From the NCBI RefSeq assembly GCF_003952185.1, contig NZ_RXFS01000001.1, positions 1-64,000 of the forward strand: DNA of 64,000 nucleotides, in the 5' to 3' direction. Under the pieces are notes generated by a model. That model had not been told where the DNA came from. It worked only from the letters and a program-made list of their open reading frames with translations, and did no database searches. This stretch comes from Variovorax sp. 679 (GTDB lineage: Bacteria; Pseudomonadota; Gammaproteobacteria; Burkholderiales; Burkholderiaceae_C). Shown in pieces: positions 26,393 through 34,483 of this stretch; the first letter of the stretch is position 1; every line of letters starts with the position of its first letter. The position numbers were made by a program, and so were the translations under genes.

Positions 26393-27649
26393 CTACTCCA
26401 GCCGGCCAGTGTCGGGGTTGTAGACACGAACCTTGCCACTGGGCTCAGACGTCTTCTTGGCCGCGGCCTCGACAGCATCACGAATGCTTGGGCCAGCAGC
26501 AAGTCGACCAGTAGGCGACGCATAGGACGATGGGTCAGAGGCGCGCTCCATGAACTTGCGAACCTGCTTGAGCGCCGCCATGCGCACTCCGACCGGTTTG
26601 GAACGGTCGCCGAGATTGCCGACCTGCTCTTTGTAGAACACCAAGTCCCTATCCGAGGTCGCACCGCCGAGCCGAGGTACCTGCCCCGCGAGCGTAGATG
26701 CGATCTGGTCGAGCCGCGCAGCCGCCTTCGCACCATCCGTGGAGATACCTGCCGCGCCCGCGATGGTGTCGCGCAAAGAACCTGCCGCAGAACCGGTGGC
26801 CATCGGCAGCAAGCGCTCCGCCTCGTCCAGATCTGTGAGCGCCTTCTTCGCGTTGGAGACCTTCTCGCCCTGATCTTGGCGTTCCTTCGTGATGCCTGCC
26901 GCTTCGCGCCCAATGCCGCCAAGGGGGAACTGTTCGCCGGTCAGCTTGTTGACGCGTACCGCATTGCCTTGGGCATCTTGAACGATCTGGTAGTTGCTGG
27001 CCTTGTCACCCCCGCCGCCCTGCGCCTTGATCGCAGCTGCGAGGGTCAGCTTTAGGTCGTTGGAGTCACCTGCGAGGTCGCGCCGAAGCTGATCGTTGCT
27101 TGCGTCGCGGTCGCGCTTGTATTCCAGGTCCTCCTGCTGCTTGCGCTGGGCCTCGGCGATGGCCTGCGCACGCGCCTCCTTCTTGTCGGCCCGATTCGCG
27201 ATGCGCTCGGGCTCGTTGATCGTGAGGTCCTTCGCGTAGTCCATCATCAGCGAGCGCAGGGCGGGAATCCGTGCCCCCTTTTGGGCCCATGCGAGCTTCG
27301 ACTGAACCGGTGCGGAGTCTGGAGGCTGTTGGGCCATATGCTGCTGCACCGCACTTGCCTCCACGGCGTCGTAACCGGTCTGGTCCGCCTCCAACCCCTT
27401 CTTCTGGATCGCCTGCACGATCTGCTGCGCGATGGGCGTCAGTTGCTGAGCGGTAGACGGCTTCACATAGATGCCAGAGACCATCTGCCCCTGCGGGGGT
27501 GCGGCGTTGCGTGCGGCTTTCGCAGCCTCCTTCAGATCAGCCTCACGGTCACGCAATTGGGCCTGTCGACGCATCAGCGATTCGTTGCCGAAGCTGGCGG
27601 GGAGCGAGGGGTCATCCGGAGCAAAGAGTCCATCGAGAAGTAGAGACAT
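26393..27649 (-). CDS. Podovirus-type internal/ejection protein, mid-size
   Basis: This 418-residue protein is highly helical, rich in Gln, Ala and charged residues, with a long coiled-coil stretch (about 140-190: KKEARAQAIAEAQRKQQEDL) and a C-terminal SGKVRVYNPDTGRLE tag of the type found on phage ejection and tail-fibre-associated proteins. The ATG at 27649 is preceded by GGAG. Size and order resemble P22 gp20 (471 residues). It lies three bases before the 571-residue gene. Confidence 0.5.
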   Translation of the reverse strand: MSLLLDGLFAPDDPSLPASFGNESLMRRQAQLRDREADLKEAAKAARNAAPPQGQMVSGIYVKPSTAQQLTPIAQQIVQAIQKKGLEADQTGYDAVEASAVQQHMAQQPPDSAPVQSKLAWAQKGARIPALRSLMMDYAKDLTINEPERIANRADKKEARAQAIAEAQRKQQEDLEYKRDRDASNDQLRRDLAGDSNDLKLTLAAAIKAQGGGGDKASNYQIVQDAQGNAVRVNKLTGEQFPLGGIGREAAGITKERQDQGEKVSNAKKALTDLDEAERLLPMATGSAAGSLRDTIAGAAGISTDGAKAAARLDQIASTLAGQVPRLGGATSDRDLVFYKEQVGNLGDRSKPVGVRMAALKQVRKFMERASDPSSYASPTGRLAAGPSIRDAVEAAAKKTSEPSGKVRVYNPDTGRLE

Positions 27650-27662
27650 GGTGCGCTCCGGG

Positions 27663-28094
27663 TTAGTCGGCGTTGTGGACATTCACTGCCGCCGCGATCT
27701 GGTCGCGCAGCGTGGGCTCAGGCAGAGGCCGGTCGGCATCAGTGCCCATCCGCTTCTGCAGGTCGTACGTCGTGCTCTCATCCTCAATGCGTTGATTTAG
27801 GTCCCGCATGTGCCGCATCACTTCGCGGTTGTTGGCACGGTCGGGGCGGTGCGTGTCACGCGGGGCGAACGGAGTGGCGAGGCCGTATTTGTTGGCGACG
27901 GTGGGCTCGGCAGTCGCGTTGTTGATTGCGTCGGGGCGTGCTCGCTCCCCGTTCTCGGCGCGCCTGAATTGCTGCAGATCGCGAACAAGATGCTCTCGTT
28001 GTTCCGGGGGAAGTTGACGCGCGCGAAACACGACACCGGGATTGCCAAAGAAGGCCAGCTCCTCATCGGAGGTGTAGTTGGGTGTGAAGCTCAT
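27663..28094 (-). CDS. Hypothetical phage-operon protein, gp7-like position
   Basis: This 143-residue hydrophilic protein, with no membrane helix, starts MSFTPNYTSDEELAFF. It overlaps the previous gene by four bases (ATGA). Its position directly upstream of the two large ejection-like genes corresponds to P22 gene 7. No sequence motif proves this. Confidence 0.5.
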   Translation of the reverse strand: MSFTPNYTSDEELAFFGNPGVVFRARQLPPEQREHLVRDLQQFRRAENGERARPDAINNATAEPTVANKYGLATPFAPRDTHRPDRANNREVMRHMRDLNQRIEDESTTYDLQKRMGTDADRPLPEPTLRDQIAAAVNVHNAD

Positions 28095-28549
28095 TTGGAG
28101 TCCTTCCAAGGCTGAGGTGCGCCCTCGGCGCGGGCGCGGGCGCGTCCGGCGGCTTTGTCGAGAGCAGCGCGCGGGAATGGAGAAACGTAGGTGGGCTCTT
28201 GCGGCTGATATCGCGCATCGCTGCGCTCCACAGAGGGAGTTGGAGCCGGGCGCTTGGGGGCAGCGGCCTTCAACAGCGCGCCCTCCACCGTCGTAAATGC
28301 GGGGTTCAGATGCGGGTCCGGCTCGCGGCGGGGGAGATGGGCCTTGCGTAGGTGCGGGTAGTGCCGGTCCAGCGAGGCCGTGTCCAGCGCGTATGCCTCG
28401 ACCAGCGTCCGCTCGGCCTTGGCGGCGTGGTACTCGTAGCGGGCGAGCAGTTCGTCCAGTTGCTCCGCTTTGGTCGCGTCAGAAGCCAGACGCAGGAAGC
28501 CGAGCCCCGATTTCTCTGGCTCTGAATTGGGAGGCGAACTAGAATTCAT
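28091..28549 (-). CDS. First gene of the minus-strand phage-like operon
   Basis: This 152-residue protein has a helical centre (KAEQLDELLARYEYHAAKAE) and a Pro-rich C-terminus. It opens an eight-gene operon with overlaps throughout. Size and order resemble P22 gene 14 (155 residues), by analogy only. The intergenic region upstream holds three TAATTCCG sites, and the first bases of the gene are close to them. Confidence 0.5.
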   Translation of the reverse strand: MNSSSPPNSEPEKSGLGFLRLASDATKAEQLDELLARYEYHAAKAERTLVEAYALDTASLDRHYPHLRKAHLPRREPDPHLNPAFTTVEGALLKAAAPKRPAPTPSVERSDARYQPQEPTYVSPFPRAALDKAAGRARARAEGAPQPWKDSK

Positions 28550-28557
28550 TGCGACAT

Positions 28558-28625
28558 TAATTCCGAAAACTTATTTTCCCGGAATTAGCGCCGCCTATAA
28601 AGATAATTCGTTATTTGCGGAATTA
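28558..28625. promoter_or_regulatory. Three TAATTCCG sites in a divergent promoter
   Basis: TAATTCCG occurs at 28558-28565 and its complement CGGAATTA at 28580-28587 and 28618-28625, with a near copy TAATTCG at 28604-28610. They lie in AT-rich DNA between the phage-like operon and the plus-strand cargo pair, a likely repressor binding region. Confidence 0.5.
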
Positions 28626-28652
28626 GGATTTCTACTTATTTGGAGGAGGATA

Positions 28653-28979
28653 ATGAAGCGCTTAGCAATAACAATCTTGATTGCCCTTTTTGCGACGCCC
28701 TTTGCACACGCAGTAACCATCAAAGCAATGGCCAGCTGTGGAAAATGGATTAGTGATAGAGAGGCAGATGGAAGTGTCGCCATCACAAATGCTTATTGGG
28801 TAATGGGCTTTCTATCTGGGCAAGCTGTCGCCACCGGCAAGGAAGTCCTAAAAGGCACCGATGCATCTTCGGTAATGCTTTGGATGGATAACTATTGCCG
28901 CAAAAACCCTCTGAATGATTCGGGCGAGGCTGCGAACACTCTTTTCGACGAGCTTGCGCGGCGTAAAGGCCTGCAATGA
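28653..28979 (+). CDS. Secreted protein resembling Rap1a/Tai-type immunity proteins
   Basis: This 108-residue protein starts at an ATG with GGAGGAGG upstream. It has a signal peptide (MKRLAITILIALFATPFAHA) and a mature part with the pattern SCGKWI, then WVMGFLSGQAVA, then LWMDNYCRKNPL and a final helix. This Cys-Cys and WxxGFLSG arrangement is that of Rap1a/Tai proteins, known as immunity proteins against type VI amidases and also common as orphan genes in prophages. Lower GC than its surroundings and a four-base overlap with the next gene suggest a transferred two-gene cargo unit. Confidence 0.6.
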   Translation: MKRLAITILIALFATPFAHAVTIKAMASCGKWISDREADGSVAITNAYWVMGFLSGQAVATGKEVLKGTDASSVMLWMDNYCRKNPLNDSGEAANTLFDELARRKGLQ

Positions 28980-29518
28980 GTTTTCATCGAACGGATTGGA
29001 TTGCAACCTATGCAGCCGTGGTGGCAACGGCTGTTTTCGTGTGGGACATTGTCAAATGGAGGCGTGCAGGGCCGAAATTGGAAATGCACACCCGAGGAAA
29101 CATGAAGTTTTTTGGATCTCCAGGGGTTGATGAGCGGCTTCAGCTCATTGCCAATGTCAGCAATGTTGGGGATCGAGCGACAACGCTGACTAATATGACC
29201 CTGGAATACTTCCCCAGCAAGACGATTGCGATTGCGCAAGCGCTATTGCCGAATTGGTTTTCGTGGGGCCGCAAACGGCTCTTTGGGGGCACGAAGGGCT
29301 TTGTGGTAGCCGCGCCAAACGTGATTCAACCCTTCCCCCACACCCTGGAAGCCGGAGCGGTCTGGATAGGTACTTGTCCTCAGGATGAAGAGCTCGTCAG
29401 GTTAAGTCGCGACGGATGTTTGTACTGCGTAATTGCGTCGCCACACTTGCCACGGGGCATACGGCGCAGAGTCATCATTACCCCGTATGAACCGCTAGAG
29501 CCTGTCGGCGAAGACTGA
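28976..29518 (+). CDS. Membrane-anchored cargo protein, unknown
   Basis: This 180-residue protein has one N-terminal membrane helix (about 9-26, WIATYAAVVATAVFVWDIVK) and a beta-rich remainder (LQLIANVSNVGDRATTLTNM looks immunoglobulin-like). The same layout, a helix then an NVGD/TLTN domain, recurs in many uncharacterised proteins. ATGA overlap with the secreted gene upstream indicates coupling, so the two may act together at the envelope. Confidence 0.6.
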   Translation: MSFHRTDWIATYAAVVATAVFVWDIVKWRRAGPKLEMHTRGNMKFFGSPGVDERLQLIANVSNVGDRATTLTNMTLEYFPSKTIAIAQALLPNWFSWGRKRLFGGTKGFVVAAPNVIQPFPHTLEAGAVWIGTCPQDEELVRLSRDGCLYCVIASPHLPRGIRRRVIITPYEPLEPVGED

Positions 29519-29826
29519 TGCGGTTTAGGGTGCAGCGTCGACATGGCCAGTCAATGACATGCTCACCCACCCCCACCCGCCGATTGCGCACACATGCAGC
29601 CGGGTCATCACCAGCAGGCCGTGCAGTCCACCCCCCTCCCACTTGCAGCACACGGTCATGCCCCTGTCGCAGCAGGTGCAGCGCCTGACCTCGACAGGCC
29701 TTGCCTAGTCACCGCCACAGCCGCCCGGCCCACCCGCTATACCTCGCCGATACGCCGTGTTCTATGCACTGCAATGACTTAGCGCGGGGTGGCTAGGAAG
29801 TGCCCTAGAGCAATTAGGAAAACGAA
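29519..29826. other. Gene-free stretch inside the element
   Basis: This is 308 bases after the cargo pair. A 62-codon open frame is present but has no ribosome binding site and a composition typical of non-coding DNA. A C-rich run near 29570 is the only notable feature. I see no tRNA, terminator or repeat. Confidence 0.5.
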
Positions 29827-30129
29827 TTGAGCGCCATCGAGAATCGAGCGATGAAAAGCTCAAATTCCGCTCCGCGTGGCGTAACTCTCACCGTCCCGCT
29901 CGTACTCTTGGCGATAGCTCCAACTGCGGCGATATGGTGGGAGTACACATGGGCTGCGGCGCTCGCTTACCGCTCTCTGTACGTCGCCATCGTCTACGTA
30001 GCTCTAAGCGCAGAAGCGTGGATTGATTGGCGCCTCAAAGGTGTTGAAGCACGCGCGGCGGGTTACTCTGACCGACATTCCCAACGACTCAGCGACGCCA
30101 TCAATCATCTAGCGGCGCGACGCGATTAA
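29827..30129 (+). CDS. Small membrane protein of the element
   Basis: This protein has up to 100 residues and two membrane helices (about 20-38 and 43-62). I take TTG at 29827 because AGGA lies seven bases before it; ATG at 29851 would give 92 residues. Function unknown; the size and two-helix form allow a holin-like or superinfection role, which is only a guess. Confidence 0.5.
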   Translation: MSAIENRAMKSSNSAPRGVTLTVPLVLLAIAPTAAIWWEYTWAAALAYRSLYVAIVYVALSAEAWIDWRLKGVEARAAGYSDRHSQRLSDAINHLAARRD

Positions 30130-30144
30130 AGGCCCGTAGACGCG

Positions 30145-30576
30145 TTATTTCTCGCCGGGCGGGGCTAGTACCGGCTCGCCCGGATCGTTCGCGGAGCCAG
30201 GCGAGGGCAAGACCGGAGCGCCATGTTTAATCTCGGCGTCTTCCGCGAGGTCGCGGAATTTGTACGCGTGGCGCTGGGCCGTGATCCAAGGCATGTCGTC
30301 CAGCCGGATGTTGTTGACGACTGAAACAGGCTCAGGGGCGATGCTCTTTGCCAGCACCTTGTCGAGCAGCGCCGGGTTCTTCTTCAGGTACTCGACACCA
30401 CCCAGTTCGCGGTAGGCCACCAGCGCGTCCTTCGTCAGCTGCTCGCGGAGCGACGGCGCAGGGGCACTTTCGGCGGACGGCGCTGGGTCTACCACGGCGA
30501 ACTGCTCCGGGCGCGGCGTACCAAGGTCTGCAACTGTGCAGAGGCCATTTAACAGGTCTTCCGGGGTCCAAAACAT
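30145..30576 (-). CDS. Hypothetical protein beside the origin candidate
   Basis: This 143-residue protein has a central helical block (KDALVAYRELGGVEYLKK, then LLDKVLAKSI) between Pro/Ala-rich ends. It somewhat recalls small terminase-like or DNA-binding phage proteins, but I cannot assign it. It is downstream of the primase gene on the same strand, separated by the iteron region. Confidence 0.5.
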   Translation of the reverse strand: MFWTPEDLLNGLCTVADLGTPRPEQFAVVDPAPSAESAPAPSLREQLTKDALVAYRELGGVEYLKKNPALLDKVLAKSIAPEPVSVVNNIRLDDMPWITAQRHAYKFRDLAEDAEIKHGAPVLPSPGSANDPGEPVLAPPGEK

Positions 30577-30618
30577 TTAATTCTCCTTCAATTGTGGGGG
30601 TACGACAGCGCCGCAATA

Positions 30619-30745
30619 GGGACGGTGCAGGACGGTGAGGGACGCTCCTTCCTCCTTGTTAGAAACTTCGGAGAAATATTTTTATTCTTATAGACACTTT
30701 CGGAAAAGGCGTCCCTAACCGTCCCTCCGTCCCCCGGAGCGTCCC
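30619..30745. other. Candidate replication origin with phased iterons
   Basis: GGGACG/AGGACG hexamers occur at 30619, 30629 and 30639 (exact ten-base steps). Their complements CGTCCC lie at 30710, 30720, 30728 and 30740. Between them is an AT-rich tract (about 30655-30705). Larger mirrored blocks confirm the symmetry: GGGACGCTCC (30639-30648) pairs with GGAGCGTCCC (30736-30745), and GGGACGGT (30619-30626) with ACCGTCCC (30718-30725). It lies just after the primase stop. This is the layout of an initiator-bound origin as used by P4-type primase-helicases. Confidence 0.7.
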
Positions 30746-30751
30746 TATAAC

Positions 30752-32998
30752 TCAGCATTTCGTCGGCCTCGCTCTGCGAATACCTTTGAGAAAGCGTGTA
30801 TCGCCAGACTTGGTCGCCTCAACACGCCCCTTCGTGTAGGTTTTAAACCGCGAAGTGAATTGCGGAGCTGCGAGCGGCTTGGAACCCTCCCGCTCTGACC
30901 ATTGCGCGTAGCTCGCATAAACATCCCCGGTCTTTTCCTTGCCTTCAGGGTCGAACACCCATCCCTCTTCGTCCATCCACCGGCCCATCTTGTCTTGCGC
31001 GCCCTTGTATTCGCGTACGTCAGCGATCAAGTGCGGTGGGGTCGAGCCGAGGCCGTCACGGCCCCATGCGACGCTGCCCTGAATGAGCCACCAGAGCAGC
31101 CACCGTTGAGCGTCTGGATCACCTTTGGCCTCGTCCCGCAGCCATAGATCGCCCAAAGGCAGATCAATCTCATCGTCTTCGTAGTCGAGCCGCGAAGGGC
31201 GCTTCCACCGCACGCGGAACGAGAATGGCGTCAGGCGGTCCCATAACGCAGCGTCGCCTTCCGAGACGTGGGGTAGCGCGTTCGTCAGCAGGATCGGCGT
31301 AAACGTGATGTCGTGAGCCGAGCCGCCCATGTATAGGTCGCGGGTGTTGAGTTTGTCGCCGCCCGTGACTTGCTTGACGATCTGCTCATTCAGCCGATCG
31401 GTGTCGCGCGACTCGGGCAAGAACACGATGCGTCGGCCGATGGCCATCGAAAGAAACGGTGTTGCGCCCTCCGGGTTGGCACCTTTGGCATTAGACATAA
31501 GTGCCGAAGCGGGGATGGTCTTCACATATTCGCCGAGTACTTTCTCCATCATCCCGGAGAGCACGCTCTTACCGTTCGACCCACGACCGTGCCAAATCTC
31601 CAGGGCGTCGAGCGAGTTCCGCCCGCGCAGCGATGCACCTAGTCGTCGCTGGAGATAACGCATGCTTTGCTCGTCATACGCGCCGTGGGCAGAGCCGGTG
31701 ATCTCACGAATGAACTTCTGAATGCGGAACGCGCCTTCGCCGGTGGGCTCGTTCTCGCTGTACGACGCGACCGCACGCTTCAGGATTCGATCCTCTTGAA
31801 CCTCTGGCCGGAGCACCCCCGTTCGTAGGTCAACGATGCCGTTGTCAACGGCGAGCACGTCTGGGTTTGCATCGAAGTCAGATAGCTTGGCTTGAAAATC
31901 GCGCCGACTCTGAATGTCTTCAAGAATCGCCTTCCGACCGCCGTTGGTAGAGCAGTGACCCGACGCCCACTTGCGCGTCATCCCGGCCTGCTTTAAGAGG
32001 GCATCTCGCTTGGCTGCGTGTTTCTCATCGTTTGGCATGCCGTGCGCGATAGCCTCCAGTCGCTCAGCGCGCTTGTAGTAGTGCAGGCCGACGATGTTGG
32101 TCTTCTCCAGCGGTCGCTCGTCATATTCGCGCCAACGACCGCCCTCCCAGAGCACCCATTTACGGGTGTCCACGAGGTAGCGAATGTTGTTGCTGCCGAC
32201 GAGCCGCGCAAACTGAGTTGCATTGCCGCGGTCGGAGAAGTCGATATGGCCTTTGTTGAAAAGCTCTGCAGAACCAAGCGCATATTTGCGAGCGGCCTCA
32301 AGCTCAGTGACAGGCACCTGCGGGAGCGCCAGGAGAGCCTTGATGACGTCCTCGCTGCCCGGCCAGTTTTCGCGGTTTACGCCATAAGTGTTGACGAACC
32401 AATCGTCGTAGCCTTGACGACCGCCGTCCGCATCCTTTCCGAGGTCTGGGAAAACGGCGTGAACACCGAGAGCGTCCAACTGCATCGCATAGGTGGCGAG
32501 CGCCTTGCCGACGTTATCGTTGTCGTACCAGTCACCATCGAACAAGGCGATGTGCACCTTGCCGTGGGAAAGACCTTCGAGCAACTCGTTCTTGATCTGC
32601 TTGGCTTCGCCGTCATCGGTAGCCTCGCCGAAGCCCCAGCAGTGGTCGATGACCGCGACGGGAATTTCGGTCGTCAACGCGAACAGCAACGACTTCTTGT
32701 AGCCCTCAGCAACGGCATTGACGCTCGCACGGGCGAACGCCTGCTCCGGTTTGTCGCTGAGGGAGAGAATCGGGGTTGGCGGCGTTTCTCCCTTCTTGCC
32801 GATGTACTTGTCGACTTCGCGGTCGATGCGGTCTTTGTAGTAGTCTGCGGTGTAGTGGATGCGGTAGCGTGCGGCGTCGCCCATCGCCGTAAGCGGTTGC
32901 AGCGGGATGGGAAAGTCGTCGGGTACAAGACCAGATCGCGCAAGATCGCGCTCCATGAACTCCTGCGAACTCTCGACCATGTTCATCACGGCGTTCAT
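30752..32998 (-). CDS. D5/P4-like primase-helicase
   Basis: This 748-residue replication protein has a Toprim-like (DUF3854) primase region at about 100-230 (HIALFDGDWYDNDN), a D5_N region (about 360-450, DVLAVDNGIVDLRTG), and an SF3 helicase with Walker A GRGSNGKSVL (Lys477) and Walker B RRIVFLPES (Glu529). The C-terminal part carries a winged-helix region. It should bind the adjacent iterons, unwind and prime. Its ATG overlaps the previous stop by four bases. Such proteins are the replication hallmark of P4-like satellites and many prophages. Confidence 0.93.
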   Translation of the reverse strand: MNAVMNMVESSQEFMERDLARSGLVPDDFPIPLQPLTAMGDAARYRIHYTADYYKDRIDREVDKYIGKKGETPPTPILSLSDKPEQAFARASVNAVAEGYKKSLLFALTTEIPVAVIDHCWGFGEATDDGEAKQIKNELLEGLSHGKVHIALFDGDWYDNDNVGKALATYAMQLDALGVHAVFPDLGKDADGGRQGYDDWFVNTYGVNRENWPGSEDVIKALLALPQVPVTELEAARKYALGSAELFNKGHIDFSDRGNATQFARLVGSNNIRYLVDTRKWVLWEGGRWREYDERPLEKTNIVGLHYYKRAERLEAIAHGMPNDEKHAAKRDALLKQAGMTRKWASGHCSTNGGRKAILEDIQSRRDFQAKLSDFDANPDVLAVDNGIVDLRTGVLRPEVQEDRILKRAVASYSENEPTGEGAFRIQKFIREITGSAHGAYDEQSMRYLQRRLGASLRGRNSLDALEIWHGRGSNGKSVLSGMMEKVLGEYVKTIPASALMSNAKGANPEGATPFLSMAIGRRIVFLPESRDTDRLNEQIVKQVTGGDKLNTRDLYMGGSAHDITFTPILLTNALPHVSEGDAALWDRLTPFSFRVRWKRPSRLDYEDDEIDLPLGDLWLRDEAKGDPDAQRWLLWWLIQGSVAWGRDGLGSTPPHLIADVREYKGAQDKMGRWMDEEGWVFDPEGKEKTGDVYASYAQWSEREGSKPLAAPQFTSRFKTYTKGRVEATKSGDTRFLKGIRRARPTKC

Positions 32999-33303
32999 GG
33001 CATTTCTCTCCTAAGCACAGCCACCAGGTGTAGCGCGCGCTCGTACCGATCAGCAGGCAGACGTTCAAACGTAGGCAGCGGCGGCTCGATCAGCGGCTCA
33101 GGCATATAGCGGCGCAGCAGGTGCCGATACTCCTTGCGAAACGACTTGATGCGGCTGTGCATCGGGCGTTCGTACTGGTCCTGATGGCTTCGGCGTTGCT
33201 GCGCCTTGAGTTGGCCATAGCTGCGCGGCTGGACGCCGAGGTCACAGAGCACAGCCACGAGCGAGCGCCCCGGGTACATGTAGAAGCCGGGTGGCAGTTT
33301 CAT
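32995..33303 (-). CDS. Hypothetical protein coupled to the primase gene
   Basis: This 102-residue, Arg-rich, basic protein (RIKSFRKEYRHLLRRYM) is likely nucleic-acid binding. It overlaps the primase start (ATGA) and the end of the small membrane gene by four bases on the other side. No family recognised. Confidence 0.55.
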   Translation of the reverse strand: MKLPPGFYMYPGRSLVAVLCDLGVQPRSYGQLKAQQRRSHQDQYERPMHSRIKSFRKEYRHLLRRYMPEPLIEPPLPTFERLPADRYERALHLVAVLRREMP

Positions 33304-33440
33304 TTGGCCTCCCAGATCACCAGCCCGAGAAACCCAACGAGAACAATCAAGAGCCCAAGCTGCGGGTGAACGCCCTTGGCAACCTCCGCAATCAGGAACC
33401 CGAGGATCATCGCGGCAGCGCCATGCAGGATCGCGCGCAT
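33300..33440 (-). CDS. 46-residue small membrane protein
   Basis: Two hydrophobic stretches (about 5-20 and 27-42, LGLLIVLVGFLGLVIW) dominate this short product. The ATG lies one base after the previous stop and the end overlaps the next gene by four bases, so it is part of the translated operon. Function unknown. Confidence 0.5.
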   Translation of the reverse strand: MRAILHGAAAMILGFLIAEVAKGVHPQLGLLIVLVGFLGLVIWEAK

Positions 33441-33441
33441 T

Positions 33442-33828
33442 TCAGTACACCCCACCTTGGGCTCGCTGGACTCGGGCGGCCTCTTCCGCAATGTCTCGCT
33501 TCAGGGCATCTTGCAGAGCCTCAGACACCTTCTGCGCTGCTGCGTTGCGAGCTGTCTCCGCGTCGATTTCTGCGCGAGCACGAGCAGCCGTCTCGGCACG
33601 CTTGGCGGCTTTGCGGGCAGGCTCGTCCTCGCGCCAAGCTCGGTAGTCACGCAGCCACTTCTCAGCTGTGTCGTCGCTGAACAGGTGCAGTCGACCGGCA
33701 ACCAGATCGGGGACAAGCTTCGGGCAGCCCTTGTCGAGAACAATTTGCGTGATATAGCCATGGCTGATACTGAGTTCATCGGCCAAGTCGGCCTTCGTCC
33801 ATTTACCAAAGGGTCCAGAGGCTGGCAT
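33442..33828 (-). CDS. HTH protein with coiled-coil tail
   Basis: This 128-residue protein begins with a helix-turn-helix (WTKADLADELSISHGYITQI), followed by a LHLFSDDTAEKWL segment and a long Ala/Glu/Arg coiled coil. GGAG precedes the ATG at 33828. It could be a replication or small-terminase-like DNA-binding protein. It is the second gene of the minus-strand replication operon after the AlpA-like regulator. Confidence 0.6.
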   Translation of the reverse strand: MPASGPFGKWTKADLADELSISHGYITQIVLDKGCPKLVPDLVAGRLHLFSDDTAEKWLRDYRAWREDEPARKAAKRAETAARARAEIDAETARNAAAQKVSEALQDALKRDIAEEAARVQRAQGGVY

Positions 33829-33884
33829 TTCGGCTCCATGCGGCGGCTCAGCCGATGAGGCTGGACTACCAAAAGTGATTGGGG

Positions 33885-33915
33885 AAAAGCCCCCGGTGGC
33901 CGCGCAGGTCCGGGG
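33885..33915 (-). terminator. Possible weak terminator or hairpin
   Basis: CCCCGG (33891-33896) can pair with CCGGGG (33910-33915). On the minus strand the stem is followed by GCTTTTCCCC. It would lie between the AlpA-like gene and the replication operon. The loop is long and the T tract short. Confidence 0.35.
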
Positions 33916-34004
33916 TTTAAGGTGGAGTAATCGGCTTTCGTACCGACGAGTAATAGTAGATTTCCGGCGCTCGAAAGGCGAGAAAAGAACGCCCTGAACG
34001 CCGA

Positions 34005-34199
34005 CTATCGTTCGTGCTCCACGGGGCGGATGCACGCCTCAACTTCGCTACGCTTGTAGAGCAATCGCTTGCCGAATTTGTAGGCAGTGGGAACGTGGGA
34101 GCGCCGCTTGCAGCGGGCGACGTGGAGAGCGTTTTCGGTGGTGCGGAGGTACGCAGCGGTCTCCCGGTGCGTCATCCACTCGGATGATGAGTTAGACAT
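34005..34199 (-). CDS. AlpA/Xis-like HTH regulator
   Basis: This 64-residue protein has the MerR-type winged HTH of the AlpA/excisionase group: WMTHRETAAYLRTTENALHV, then PTAYKFGKRLLYKRSEVEA. AlpA proteins activate integrase or act as directionality factors. It is the gene nearest attR, on the minus strand, about 310 bases from the junction, while the integrase is at the other end. Start MSNSSSEW chosen by domain position. Confidence 0.82.
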   Translation of the reverse strand: MSNSSSEWMTHRETAAYLRTTENALHVARCKRRSHVPTAYKFGKRLLYKRSEVEACIRPVEHER

Positions 34200-34483
34200 G
34201 GCTATGCCTTGAAGAAGATTGATGCGGGAATCAACTTCCACGGGCCACCATTGCGGTTGAGCCCGGTCAGGGGGTATGCGAGGCGCGAGGCCTGCATTTC
34301 ACGGTCGCTTGCGTACCGCACTATCCCTGACCAAAGAGGTCTTGGAGGCATCATATCGTGGGCAATTCGGGCGTCAACGCGTATCGTTTGCGCTACGGCA
34401 AACTACCGTTCGTCTGAAAGTTTGCAGCTCAATTTGCTAGCGATTTTCCTAGCGAACTAACACCGCTATACGCGATCCTCCAA

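Noticed and set aside
29594-29782. A 62-codon open frame in the element
   Set aside because: No ribosome binding site, no motif, composition like non-coding DNA.
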